A stretch of 64,000 nucleotides of DNA from SAR202 cluster bacterium bin87 (GCA_002238825.1 MPNC01000004.1:69241-133240); one strand, 5' to 3'; shown: positions 1-8,110, counted from the stretch's first letter. Program-made: numbers and translations. Notes: generated by a model not told the origin, from the sequence alone.

Positions 1-99
1 TCCCTCACCGTCATCTACACCTACCCCGACAACTGCGTCATGCACCTCTACAACGACACCTCGCACATCAGCGGCGTGGTGCGCGCCTGGGACCGGTAA
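1..99 (+). CDS. C-terminal end of a gene cut by the window edge, possibly histidine phosphatase superfamily
   Basis: Frame 1 is open from the first base to a TAA at 97-99 and encodes the last 32 residues of a protein. The tail contains NCVMHLYNDTSHI, which resembles the C-terminal strand of phosphoglycerate-mutase-like histidine phosphatases, where an Asn-Cys pair and an asparagine-rich L-x-N-D-T-x-H-L segment close the fold. With so little sequence this is only a suggestion. The codon use matches the high-GC neighbours, so it is very likely a real coding end. Confidence 0.4.
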   Translation, partial: SLTVIYTYPDNCVMHLYNDTSHISGVVRAWDR

Positions 100-132
100 G
101 CCCACGGGAGCGTGGTCTAGTTGCCTGTGGAC

Positions 133-1701
133 CTATCGTTCGCGGGTTCGCCTGGCGAGTTCGCGCGTGAATGTGGCCCCTTGGTAGATTTCATCGAGGG
201 CTTCAACGATTTCAGGAAAATCCTCGGCGAGCCGGGCGCGGCTTGGCTCGGGATCGAGTTCGGTGGTGACCTCAAAGTAGGCGGTTGAGACTACGGCGAA
301 GAATTCCATGACGTTGGCCATCATGTGCGTGCCCGGGTAAATCCCTTCCTCCAACGCTTCAGCGTATAAGCCGTCCCAGGTCTGATGGTCCTGCTCGTTG
401 AAGCAGAGGTTCTGGATGGCGTGAGCGAACTCGTGGGCGGTGCTTAGGGCGATGTATGGATAGCGAGGGTGGTGGTCGTCGAGGTCATCGATGAGCTGCT
501 CTTCGGGCCCGGAGGCTACGGGCTGACCTTTTACGGCGCCCAGTCCGCGGAGTGCGAAAGACTCGTAGGTGCGTCCGGTGAAGTCGGACCTGCCCGCCAG
601 GTAGGCATATTCGGGCAGATCTGTCACGTATCGGTCCTTGGGAATAACCGCCAACTGAGAGCCCGTGCGCGCCATGCACTCCTGGATGTCGCTCCGGCCA
701 GAGAGCATGACGTTGGCGATACCCGCCGCTTTGCGCAGTGCCTCGGGTTGGACGCCCGCTGGCGCTTTGACGATGACCTGTCCGAGGTTGACGTACTGTT
801 CGTAGTAGGCGGGTTGAGTTGCTATGGCGAAGCTTTCGAAGATGCGTTGGCGTTCCTGAGTGTGACCCGCCTCATCGTGCTGGCACGTATAGTGGCGTAG
901 CCTGATGCCCAGCTCGTTGTCCGGCAGGGAATCTGCGATAAGAAAGACCTCCCTTACCGAGACAGCACAATATTGGGGAGCCTCCTGTACGAGGTAGTCT
1001 ATCGTCGTCGTCTCGTGCTCGCCATCATTTTCGTGGCGGACGTTCTGAATCTGGAAACGCGACGGGGTGCGCCACCAATCCTGGCGAAGGTGTTTTTGGA
1101 TGTCAGCTGCGAACTGTCGGGTGGAAGTGCCATCGGGAAGCGCGTGTTGGAGTATCTGTACTACGCCCCATGGTTGCTGGCGCTGATATCGGTTGTGGCC
1201 GGTCGTGATCCAGGAGTCGGACAGGTCCAGAGCAAATGCGTACTCCTGGTCGCGTGGGTGAATGGGCTGGTCGAGGCCGGGCCTTTCTGGTTGCGTTGAC
1301 CAGTCTATAGGCTCCGGTTCCGGAGTGGATGTAGGAGATGGCGGGGGAGTGTTGGTTGGTGGCGGCACCGTAGTTGGAGCCGGGGCGGGGCTCGGTTTCG
1401 GCGCGCTGGTGGGCGTAGGCACAGGTGTCTGCGTTGCAGTGGGAGGTGGTGTGGAGGTGGGAACGGGCCTGGTTTCGGTCGGAGGTGTGGCCGTCTTGGT
1501 CGGAGACGGCGAAGGTGCGACGGGAGTGGTCGTTGCGGTGGCGGCGGTTTGCGGGGTAGGTCCCGGCGATCGCGGGGATGCCTGGGCTGGCTCTCGTGTT
1601 ACTGCGGACCCCGCTGGCACCTCAGACTCACCTGAGCAGGCTACGCCCAACAGGGTCACCATCAGCAGAACCAGCCTGGCTGTTGAGATTGCGCTGCGCA
1701 T
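133..1701 (-). CDS. Lipoprotein with Pro/Thr-rich linker and HExxH zincin-like domain
   Basis: The 522-residue product begins with a hydrophobic signal ending in LLGVAC, a plausible lipobox, so it should be anchored on the outer face of the membrane. Residues of about 25-140 are an extremely Pro/Thr/Ser-rich linker, typical of a flexible surface spacer. The C-terminal part contains HEFAH at about residues 423-427, a classic HExxH zinc motif, followed some 45 residues later by an MEFFAVVSTAYFE segment that could supply the third (Glu) ligand, as in lethal-factor/Pro-Pro endopeptidase type zincins. I chose the ATG at 1701 rather than the TTG three codons upstream. It lies 73 bases downstream of the aminotransferase gene on the same strand. 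Peptidase activity is inference from the motif; the substrate is unknown. Confidence 0.7.
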   Translation of the reverse strand: MRSAISTARLVLLMVTLLGVACSGESEVPAGSAVTREPAQASPRSPGPTPQTAATATTTPVAPSPSPTKTATPPTETRPVPTSTPPPTATQTPVPTPTSAPKPSPAPAPTTVPPPTNTPPPSPTSTPEPEPIDWSTQPERPGLDQPIHPRDQEYAFALDLSDSWITTGHNRYQRQQPWGVVQILQHALPDGTSTRQFAADIQKHLRQDWWRTPSRFQIQNVRHENDGEHETTTIDYLVQEAPQYCAVSVREVFLIADSLPDNELGIRLRHYTCQHDEAGHTQERQRIFESFAIATQPAYYEQYVNLGQVIVKAPAGVQPEALRKAAGIANVMLSGRSDIQECMARTGSQLAVIPKDRYVTDLPEYAYLAGRSDFTGRTYESFALRGLGAVKGQPVASGPEEQLIDDLDDHHPRYPYIALSTAHEFAHAIQNLCFNEQDHQTWDGLYAEALEEGIYPGTHMMANVMEFFAVVSTAYFEVTTELDPEPSRARLAEDFPEIVEALDEIYQGATFTRELARRTRER

Positions 1702-1774
1702 ACTGTTCAAGTGTCTATCCCATCGGCAGTCTCGGGCGACCAGTGGGAGTGTTGATGCAGAGGCTAAACACGCC

Positions 1775-3079
1775 CTACGTAACCGCCCCGATCGCCGCGT
1801 CCAGTATCTCCGCCGCCAGGTCCATCTGCGCCTCCGTGGTGGTGAAGGGCGGGACGAAGCGGAGCACCGAGCCGCGCCGGCGGATGCTCACGATCAGGCC
1901 GTTGTCCAGCAGCATGCGGCCGATGCGCTGGCCCTGCTCGTAGGCCGGCTCCCGCGTCTCCCGGTCGGTGACGAACTCGATGCCCTGCAGCAGCCCCCGC
2001 CCGCGCACGTCGCCGATGAGCTCGTGCCGCTCCTGCAGCCGTAGCAGGTGACCCTGCCAGTACCGCCCGATGCGGTCGGCCACGTCCACCAGGTTCTCCT
2101 CCAGGATGATGTCCAGGCTGGCGATGGCCGCGTTGCAGGTCAGCGGGTCGTTGGAGTGGGAGTGAGCGACGACCAGGCCGGTGTCCACCGCGTTCTCCTC
2201 GATCTCGTCGGTGGTGATGGTCGCGCTGATGGCGATGCCGCCGCCGAAGTGCTTCGAGATGGTGAAGATGTCCGGCACCACCCCCTCCTGCTCTGACGCC
2301 CACATCGTGCCCAGCTTGGCCAGCCCGGTCTGGGCCTCGTCCAGGATCAGCAGCATGCCCCGCCGTTCGCAGCGCAGCTTCAGCTCCTGCAGCCAGCCCG
2401 GGGGCGGCTCGATGACCCCGCCGGCGCTGAACAGCGGCTCGGTGATGACGGCGGCCATGCGCCCGTCGGCCTGGGCGTCCAGCAACTCGAAGCTGGTGTC
2501 CAGGCAGGTGTAGTCGCACGCCGATTGGTCCTTGCAGAATGCGCAGCGGTAGCGGTACGGCGCGATGATGGGGTAGTTGCCCGGCGCGTAGGGGCCGTAG
2601 CCCTGCCGCCAGCCGGAGAAGGTTACCGCCCGCGCCGCGTCGCTCATGCCGTGGAAGCTGACCACCGGGCTGGCCACCTCGTAGCCGCCGGTGTAACGCT
2701 TGGCGATGGCCATGGCGGCTTCGTTGGAGTCGCTGCCGGAGCCCAGGAACATGCTCCGGTTCATGCCCTCCGGCGTGATCTCCGCCAGGCGGCTGGCCAG
2801 GATGATCTCCCGGTCGTTGAGGATGGTCATGTGGCTGTGGATCAGCGACTCGGCGCTTTCCTGGAGGGCTTGGACGATGCGGGGGTGGTTGTGCCCCAGC
2901 GCGGCGCACATCTGGCCGGAGTTGAAATCGAGGTACTCCTTGCCGTTGACGTCGCGCACCACCGAGCCGCGCCCCCACACGAAAATCGGGCCAGTGACGC
3001 CGCTGCGGTCCATCCGGCTGCGGAAGCTGTACCTCCGCGCCAGTTCCAGCAGTTCCTCTTCAGTATGGTTGTCGGGCAC
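1775..3079 (-). CDS. Class III PLP aminotransferase, 2,2-dialkylglycine decarboxylase-like
   Basis: The 434-residue protein has the fold-type I layout of class III aminotransferases: a GSGSDSNEAAM cofactor-binding turn, the HGMSDAA segment, ILDEAQTG (PLP-stacking and Asp ligand) and TISKHFGGG, where Lys276 is the expected Schiff-base lysine. The stretch IAEP/ITEP-GGVIE-PPGW, MLLILDEAQTG and IGDVRGRGLLQGIE closely follows dialkylglycine decarboxylase rather than ornithine or GABA aminotransferases, so decarboxylation-dependent transamination of alpha-substituted amino acids is likely but not proven. The start is a GTG at 3079 preceded by GGAGG six bases upstream. Open reading upstream to 3349 runs into a transposable-element-like repeat and is rejected as coding. 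Confidence 0.85.
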   Translation of the reverse strand: MPDNHTEEELLELARRYSFRSRMDRSGVTGPIFVWGRGSVVRDVNGKEYLDFNSGQMCAALGHNHPRIVQALQESAESLIHSHMTILNDREIILASRLAEITPEGMNRSMFLGSGSDSNEAAMAIAKRYTGGYEVASPVVSFHGMSDAARAVTFSGWRQGYGPYAPGNYPIIAPYRYRCAFCKDQSACDYTCLDTSFELLDAQADGRMAAVITEPLFSAGGVIEPPPGWLQELKLRCERRGMLLILDEAQTGLAKLGTMWASEQEGVVPDIFTISKHFGGGIAISATITTDEIEENAVDTGLVVAHSHSNDPLTCNAAIASLDIILEENLVDVADRIGRYWQGHLLRLQERHELIGDVRGRGLLQGIEFVTDRETREPAYEQGQRIGRMLLDNGLIVSIRRRGSVLRFVPPFTTTEAQMDLAAEILDAAIGAVT

Positions 3080-3151
3080 GGTGGGCCTCCGGGGATGATG
3101 GATACGGGCGATTGTAGTGCGGAGGCCGGCGGTGTCAACCGGGCCAGATTG

Positions 3152-3336
3152 CCCATGCGTGCCCAGTTTGATGACGGCGGGAGAAAATTTACATCGATAA
3201 ACAGGATGGACAGGATTTGATTGCTGGACACGCCCCGCACCCTGGGACGGCGCCATAAGCGGAGCGGAGAGCCGGTGTTGTCGACATCTCATCCATTCTG
3301 TCCATCGATGGATAAGGCAAACTGGGTACGCGTGAG
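3152..3336. mobile_element. MITE-like element, B core, with perfect 10-bp target duplication
   Basis: The ends are an imperfect 18-bp inverted repeat (3152-3169 and 3319-3336; consensus CTCACGCGTACCCAGTTT, 15/18 matching). The element is flanked on both sides by the identical 10-mer GGCCAGATTG at 3142-3151 and 3337-3346. The interior is the B core, with ACATCGATAAACAGGATGGACAG near one end and its partial complement near the other. No protein is encoded, so it would need a transposase in trans. Confidence 0.75.
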
Positions 3337-3362
3337 GGCCAGATTGCACACTCGACCCGGGT

Positions 3363-3499
3363 CTCGCGCGTCCCCAGTTTCACCAGAACCGTCATTGCGA
3401 GCGCAGCGCGGCAATCTCGTTGGGGCAAGGAATGCTACCGCGGGAAGGGGATCGCCACGTCGCTTCGCTCCTCGCGATGACAAAATGGGTACGAGTGAG
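3363..3499. mobile_element. MITE-like element, A core
   Basis: The 18-bp end repeats are present but diverged (CTCGCGCGTCCCCAGTTT at the left, AAATGGGTACGAGTGAG at the right). The interior is the A core: GTCATTGCGAGCGCAGCG-x-GGCAATCTCGT followed by its imperfect complement GATCGCCACGTCGCTTCGCTCCTCGCGATGAC. No flanking duplication is visible. It lies only 26 bases from the preceding element and ends 59 bases before the abrB-type antitoxin gene, which may have inherited promoter context from it. Confidence 0.65.
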
Positions 3500-3558
3500 G
3501 GCTCAGATGCCTTGACGCAAGCGCCTTACCGACCCTACCATACCGGTAAGGAGACATC

Positions 3559-3801
3559 ATGATCGTCAAAATCACCTCCAAGCGGCAGGTAACTTTCCCG
3601 GCTCGCGTGCTCGACGCTATGGGAGTGAAGCCTGGGGACCAACTGGAACTGACCGAGGGCCCGGACGGTTTCATCCTGCGTCCCCGGCGCATCGACCATT
3701 CGCGGCTGGGTACCCTGCGGGACAAGATCGCACCCGGAACACCGCCGTTCGATATCCGGAAATTCCGTGATCAGCCCTATGACACCTCGCTTCGGGATTG
3801 A
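3559..3801 (+). CDS. AbrB/MazE-type antitoxin with SpoVT-AbrB domain
   Basis: The 80-residue protein opens with MIVKITSKRQVTFPARVLDAMGVKPGD, the swapped-hairpin AbrB DNA-binding domain used by VapB/MazE antitoxins. Its C-terminal 35 residues (rich in Asp/Arg, ending DQPYDTSLRD) would be the toxin-neutralising tail. The ATG follows GGAGAC about seven bases upstream. The gene overlaps the following PIN-domain toxin gene by 23 bases, the usual arrangement for translational coupling of a type II toxin-antitoxin pair, and the complex probably represses its own promoter. Confidence 0.85.
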   Translation: MIVKITSKRQVTFPARVLDAMGVKPGDQLELTEGPDGFILRPRRIDHSRLGTLRDKIAPGTPPFDIRKFRDQPYDTSLRD

Positions 3802-4177
3802 TACCTCAGTCCTGGTGAGGCTGGCGGTAGGAGAGCCGGAAAGCGACTTTCGTCATGCTGTGGAAGCGCTCCAGTCTATGGTCGAGAACGAAGGCCGCGA
3901 GATCTTTGCGTCCAATCAGGTCATCGGCGAAGCGTACGTTACCATTCAGCACCACTACGGTGTGTCTGACACTGATGCTCGCGCTGCGCTGACGAACGTG
4001 CTGACCAGCGGCCTGGTCGCGCCGCTGAACGGTCAAGCCGCAATCCAGGCGCTGCAATCGCCAGATAGTCCCGGCCTGTTCGACCGGCTCATCGCCGACG
4101 ATTATTCACGCGGTGGGCTGGAAACGCTTACCCTGGACCGTCGGATGGCAAACCTGCCCAATGTGCGCAGATTGTAG
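3779..4177 (+). CDS. VapC-like PIN-domain toxin ribonuclease
   Basis: The protein of about 132 residues begins MTPRFGIDTSVLVRLAVGE, the N-terminal PIN signature with the first catalytic Asp. It contains an E in NQVIGEAYVTI and a D-rich C-terminal metal site (FDRLIADDYSRGG and TLDRRM), giving the expected acidic quartet of an Mg-dependent RNase. I prefer the ATG at 3779 over the GTG at 3767. It follows and overlaps its AbrB-type antitoxin. VapC family members cleave tRNA or rRNA; the target here cannot be read from sequence. Confidence 0.85.
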   Translation: MTPRFGIDTSVLVRLAVGEPESDFRHAVEALQSMVENEGREIFASNQVIGEAYVTIQHHYGVSDTDARAALTNVLTSGLVAPLNGQAAIQALQSPDSPGLFDRLIADDYSRGGLETLTLDRRMANLPNVRRL

Positions 4178-4530
4178 AACATCCATAGCTCGCTGACCGG
4201 AGAACGAGCGTTCAACCACCCGCACGTTGACGCGTTGATCCACGTCGTAGAGCACGACAGCACGGTCAGGTGCAACCTGGTCGGCAGGGTCCATAAACTT
4301 TCTGCAACCAAGGGCGGCGCACCGGGCAGACACGCACGCGCAATCGGCTACCCGTTAGCCCGATGCGAAATCCGGTCCTTGGAGAAGGCGGTAGTGGCAA
4401 AGATCATCCGCGCCGCCAAAGTTGCTGCGGATCCCGATCAACCCACGGGATTCGTCGACCGCAGCAACCTGCCGGAAATTTGCCCGTGATGCAGTGATCG
4501 TCGCGCGCTATGTGTCAACGGTTGTCACGC
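4178..4530. other. Intergenic stretch with no recognisable gene
   Basis: An open frame on the plus strand (4235-4489, 84 codons) lacks a convincing ribosome binding site and any family resemblance. A minus-strand frame contains RVVERSFSGQRAM, vaguely like the C-terminal end of an IS5-type transposase, but only over about a dozen residues. It could be a decayed insertion remnant; I do not call a gene. Confidence 0.3.
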
Positions 4531-4668
4531 GCCGCGCGTACCCAGTTTGTCATCGCGAGGAGCGAAGCGACGTGGCGATCTCGTTCCCATATTAGCGTTC
4601 TTTGCTCCAACGAGATTGGCGCGCTGCGCTCGCAATGACGGGTTCCAGTAAAACTGGGTACGCATGAG
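4531..4668. mobile_element. MITE-like element, A core, with 9-bp flanking duplication
   Basis: The left end (4531-4548) and right end (4651-4668, AAACTGGGTACGCATGAG) are the family inverted repeats. The 9-mer TTGTCACGC occurs immediately outside both ends (4522-4530 and 4669-4677). The A core lies in between, in the orientation with GTCATCGCGAGGAGCG first and TCGCAATGAC last. Confidence 0.7.
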
Positions 4669-4800
4669 TTGTCACGCGCCGCGCAATTGCGAACCGCGCG
4701 CCCGGCATTCGGCGGCGCAATATCGAGAGTATTGCATGGCGATAAACTTGCAAAACCGTTGGCATGTATCATGGCAAGGACAGTAACAACAATATGATCC

Positions 4801-4820
4801 CTTGCACATTGTTGTGCAAG
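4801..4820. promoter_or_regulatory. Palindromic operator candidate upstream of nirK
   Basis: CTTGCACA-TTGT-TGTGCAAG is a perfect 8+8 inverted repeat with a 4-base centre. TTG-N-CAA spacing of this type is what CRP/FNR-family regulators (FNR, NnrR, DNR) recognise. Its centre is about 56 bases upstream of the start point predicted from the -10 element at 4855, so activation of the nitrite reductase gene under low oxygen or nitrogen oxides is plausible. Confidence 0.5.
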
Positions 4821-4854
4821 CGTTTTCTGAATATGGCATCACACGAGATAGTAG

Positions 4855-4860
4855 TATAAT
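4855..4860 (+). promoter_or_regulatory. -10 element TATAAT of the nirK promoter
   Basis: This is a perfect TATAAT in an AT-rich patch (GAGATAGTAGTATAATGAC), 57 bases before the nirK ATG. No good -35 hexamer sits 17 bases upstream, which fits an activator-dependent promoter using the palindrome at 4801-4820. Confidence 0.5.
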
Positions 4861-4917
4861 GACAATAGATACTGTTGCCGTGCTTTACGATACTTGGCCG
4901 GCCAGTACGGGGGAAGA

Positions 4918-6265
4918 ATGAATCACCCAAATATCGACCAACTGAGGACACGTCCCCTGGTGGCGGTCGTGATTGTCCTGCTGATGGCGGTGGCGCTGCT
5001 GGCGGGCGTCGCGTGCGGCCGGGACGCGGTGGCGCCCGCCGCCACACCCGAGTTCTCCCTGCCTACGGCGTTGCCCCGCCCCCAGGCGGCCCCCGCCGGG
5101 GGCGCCGGGGGCGCGGGGGCCCCCCCCCGCCACACCCGAGTTCTCCCTGCCTACGGCGTTGCCCAGCCCCGAGGCGGCCCCGGCCGCCGGCGCCGGTTCC
5201 GAGGCCACGGCGGCGGCCACGTCAGGCTATTGGGAAGCCCCGCGTACCTGGGAGCCTGAAGACGTGAGTACCCTGGAGCGGGTCACCCAGGAACTGGTCG
5301 CTCCCCCCTTCTTCCCGGAGCACGAGCAGGTGTACGACGGCGAACCTCGCGTCGTTGAGGTCCGCATGGAGATCGAGGAGAAGGAGATCGAGGTCGCGCC
5401 CGGCGTGTTCATGTGGGCTTTCACTTTTGATGGCTCGGTTCCCGGACCGATGATCGTGGTCCACGAGGGTGACTACGTGGAGCTGACTCTGGTCAACCCG
5501 TCCAGCAACGAGCTGCTGCACAACGTGGACTTCCACGCTTCCATTGGCGCGCTGGGCGGCGGGTCGCTGACCAATGTTGGGCCGGGGCAGGAGGTGGTGC
5601 TGCGCTTTCGGGCGCTGAAGCCGGGCGTGTACATCTACCACTGCGCCCCCGGCGGCACCATGGTGCCCTGGCACGTCACCCACGGCATGAACGGCGCCGT
5701 CATGGTGCTGCCAAAGGGCGGGTTGAAAGACCCCGCCGGCGATCCCATCACCTACGATCGCGCCTACTACGTGGGCGAGCAGGACTACTACATCCCCCGG
5801 GATGAGAACGGCGAGTTCAAGCGCTACGACAGCGCCGCCGCGTCAGCCGTGGACGACCTGGAAGCAATGAAGACGCTCGTCCCCACGCACATCGTGTTCA
5901 ACGGGGTCACCGGCGCGCTGCAGGGCGACGGGCAGTTGACCGCCAACGTGGGCGACAATGTCCTGATCGTCCACTCGCAGGCCAATCGGCAGTCGTATCC
6001 CCACCTTATCGGCGGACACGGCGACTACGTCTGGGAGCGGGGCAGCTTCACCGACGCGCCCGAAACCGGGCTGGAGACGTGGGTCATCGCGGCCGGCTCC
6101 GCCGGTGCGTCCATCTCCACCATTCGCCAGCCGGGGACCTACGTGTACTTGTCCCACAACCTCATCGAGGCCTTCGCCTTCGACGCCAAGGCCATCCTCG
6201 TGGCCGAGGGCGAATGGGACAACGATCTGATGGAGCAGGTCACGCCGCCTGGCCCCATCCAATAG
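4918..6265 (+). CDS. nirK: Copper-containing nitrite reductase NirK (lipoprotein), frameshifted in the N-terminal linker
   Basis: NirK reduces nitrite to nitric oxide outside the cytoplasmic membrane. Translation from the ATG at 4918 (GGGGGAAG just upstream) gives a signal with the lipobox LLAGVAC and a short Ala/Pro linker, then runs out of frame. The catalytic part continues in another frame to 6265. All copper ligands are visible: HNVDFH, then [20 protein letters not shown] (type 1 Cys, His, Met; type 2 His) and the active-site [11 protein letters not shown] and [11 protein letters not shown]. The break is caused by an 88-bp tandem duplication (5041/5129). Deleting one copy joins the two parts into a single reading frame. 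Whether the shift is real, a sequencing or assembly error in the long G/C runs, or makes a pseudogene cannot be told here. Confidence 0.9.
5041..5216 (+). repeat. 88-bp imperfect tandem duplication inside nirK
   Basis: GCCACACCCGAGTTCTCCCT starts at 5041 and again at 5129, and similarity continues through the Ala/Pro-coding part. The period of 88 is not a multiple of three, so the second copy is in a different frame from the first. The end of copy one contains runs of G and nine C residues that are prone to slippage. Confidence 0.85.
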
Positions 6266-6302
6266 CGCTTCAGAAGCACTCGGCGTGGTCCGTTTCCTTG
6301 CC

Positions 6303-6422
6303 GGATCTGTCATTGCGAGCCCAGCGCGGCAATCCCATTGCCATATCTGTCATTGCGAGCGCAGCGCGGCAATCCCGTTGCCAGATCTGTCATTGCGAGC
6401 GCAGTGTGGCAATCTCGTTGCC
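6303..6422 (+). repeat. Three tandem copies of a 40-bp A-core half
   Basis: The unit ATCTGTCATTGCGAGCGCAG followed by CGCGGCAATCCCGTTGCCAG recurs with starts at 6309, 6349 and 6389 (counted at GTCATTG), period 40. It is the left half of the dispersed A core without its terminal inverted repeat. The rest of the 6266-6594 gap holds no gene I can support. Confidence 0.75.
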
Positions 6423-6594
6423 GGTGGCAACCGCGCTACCTCGACGAGATCGTGGCGTTGATCCGCTCCTCGCGATGCCAAGCTGGCGCGCATAAGCCGG
6501 GGAGCGCAGTTGCAATGCGACTGCGCTCCTTGCTATGTATAGAGACAGCGTATACAACACATCGGGCGCACCGCGCACCGAGGAGGCTTTTGGC

Positions 6595-7017
6595 ATGTCC
6601 ACCACCCCCGTTTACACCTACACCTACGACCACATTCACGTGCGCACGAAGGACCCGGAGGGCATGGCCGGCTTCTTCGAGACCATGTTCGGCGCCAAGG
6701 TGCTGCGCCTGACCCAGAGCGACGGCGTGCCCCGCGTCGACCTGGACGTCAACGGACTGGCCATCTTCATCGCCTCAGTGCCGCCCGAGGAGCACATCGA
6801 TCTGAGCCCGCGCGACCCGCACCTGGGCTTGGACCACTTCGGCTTCCGCGTCGATGACATCGACGGCGCGGTGGAGGATCTGCGCAGCAAGGGCGCGGAG
6901 ATCTACGTGGAGCCGCGCACCATCCGCCCCGGCGTCCGCATCGCCTTCGTGCGCGGACCCGACGACGTGCGCATCGAAATCCTCCAGCGCGACGGCTCCG
7001 GCCTGATGGAAGAGTGA
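6595..7017 (+). CDS. VOC (glyoxalase/bleomycin-resistance fold) metal-dependent protein
   Basis: The 140-residue protein has paired beta-alpha-beta-beta-beta units. Candidate metal ligands are His in TYDHIHV, His in GLDHFGF and Glu in VRIEIL, the usual H/H/E set of vicinal oxygen chelate enzymes. The WFF/GFFETMFG and RVDDIDGAVEDLRSKG segments are typical. The start is the ATG at 6595 with a strong GAGGAGG about nine bases upstream; upstream extension to 6535 is unlikely. Substrate is unknown: lyase, dioxygenase, epimerase and drug-binding members share this fold. Confidence 0.85.
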   Translation: MSTTPVYTYTYDHIHVRTKDPEGMAGFFETMFGAKVLRLTQSDGVPRVDLDVNGLAIFIASVPPEEHIDLSPRDPHLGLDHFGFRVDDIDGAVEDLRSKGAEIYVEPRTIRPGVRIAFVRGPDDVRIEILQRDGSGLMEE

Positions 7018-7040
7018 TCGCCTGTCTGTTGCCGGCTCGC

Positions 7041-7970
7041 ATGAGTAGCAGCAAACGACCTATAAAGGCGCCGTCCGTTCGGCACAACGGACGGCGCCAG
7101 CTATTCCCATTTCGGGCAGGGTATGCGCCCGTGGTGTTGGTGTGGTTCCTCTGCGCCCTCCTGTTGGTGGCCGCATTTGCATGCAGTTCCAATGATGCGG
7201 TAGCGCCGCCCCAAAGCGAAACGCCGGCAGACAGCGTCGATGTGACGCTTCCCCGCCATCATGAGCCACCGGTGGTGAACAGCGGCGACGACTATGTCTT
7301 CGGCGAGATTATCCGGTCCGGCCAATGCCTCCGGATCACCTACTATGACCAGACGTCCCCCGAGGTATCGCGGGAGGGTTTGCTGGTGGTCTGGCCGCCG
7401 GGATTCGGCGCGGTCGTACTCGATGACGCGGCGCAGGTGTTGGATCCGGATGATCAAGTGCGGGCGTCGGTCGGCGATACCGTTCGTCTTTCCGGCCGGA
7501 AGATGCGTCAGGATACGGGAGAAGCGCCGGAGTGGGACTGGGATGGTGAACATGTTGCCGATTGTCCCGGGCCTTATTGGCTGGTTGGCGACGAAGTGAG
7601 CGCGGGTGTGCTCCGGTATCCCAGTGATGCTGACGATTCCGCAATTTTCTTCCCCAGGATGGCACACCAGCACGGGCCGATAGTGAGCATGGCCGCGTTG
7701 CTGGAAGGACGCTTGGAGCTGCACGGCGAATGCCTTCGCGTGGTGACTCCGAGGGAGATGCAGGAGTTCGTGATAGTCTGGCCACCCGGCTTCAGGGTCG
7801 AGGCGCAGGACGGCGAGTTGGCGGTGGTCAACGGCGGTGGTTCCGTGATCGTGCGGGTGGGCGGCGCCGTCGCGATGGGGGGAGGCCAGCCACCCAGGAA
7901 GATGTTTCCTGAGAGTTCGAGATGCCCGGGGAAAATCTGGAACGCCATGTCGGTGCGCTCCGTTCCTTGA
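7041..7970 (+). CDS. Lipoprotein with two repeated WPPGF domains, function unknown
   Basis: The product has a basic N-terminus, a hydrophobic helix and the lipobox VAAFAC, so it should be surface-anchored. Two homologous units of about 100 residues follow. Each has G-x-CLR, a V-WPPGF motif, a V-x-VGG/VGD turn and an RCPG/DCPG end, suggesting an internally duplicated beta-rich domain with a possible disulfide per unit. I do not recognise the family. The start is uncertain: GTG 7014 overlaps the previous stop, ATG 7041 gives the cleanest basic n-region, and GTG 7131 would begin directly with the hydrophobic helix and avoid a strong hairpin at 7067-7098. Confidence 0.65.
   Translation: MSSSKRPIKAPSVRHNGRRQLFPFRAGYAPVVLVWFLCALLLVAAFACSSNDAVAPPQSETPADSVDVTLPRHHEPPVVNSGDDYVFGEIIRSGQCLRITYYDQTSPEVSREGLLVVWPPGFGAVVLDDAAQVLDPDDQVRASVGDTVRLSGRKMRQDTGEAPEWDWDGEHVADCPGPYWLVGDEVSAGVLRYPSDADDSAIFFPRMAHQHGPIVSMAALLEGRLELHGECLRVVTPREMQEFVIVWPPGFRVEAQDGELAVVNGGGSVIVRVGGAVAMGGGQPPRKMFPESSRCPGKIWNAMSVRSVP
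7067..7098. terminator. Perfect 13-bp inverted repeat, possible terminator after the VOC gene
   Basis: GGCGCCGTCCGTT, six-base loop, AACGGACGGCGCC. There is no U-run on the plus strand; TTTATAG follows on the minus strand. It overlaps the 5' part of the next reading frame and may mark that the true start of that gene is downstream. Confidence 0.4.
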
Positions 7971-8110
7971 CGTACGTGCGCAGCGCGCCCGCTCCCACCT
8001 GGGTGCCCATGTCCCCACCCGTCTACGATCACATGGGGTCACACTGGCGTTCGCGTTGATTCATGATACCTTACGGCCCACGCCAATTTCGCCAACTCAA
8101 GGATAGGATC

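Noticed and set aside
1764-2978. A long Arg/Gly/His-rich frame opposite or beside the aminotransferase
   Set aside because: Low-complexity composition typical of shadow frames in high-GC DNA. The aminotransferase in the other frame has full motifs.
4106-4333. IS5-type transposase remnant on the minus strand
   Set aside because: Only a short VVERSFSG string resembles the family; there is no DDE context or terminal repeats.
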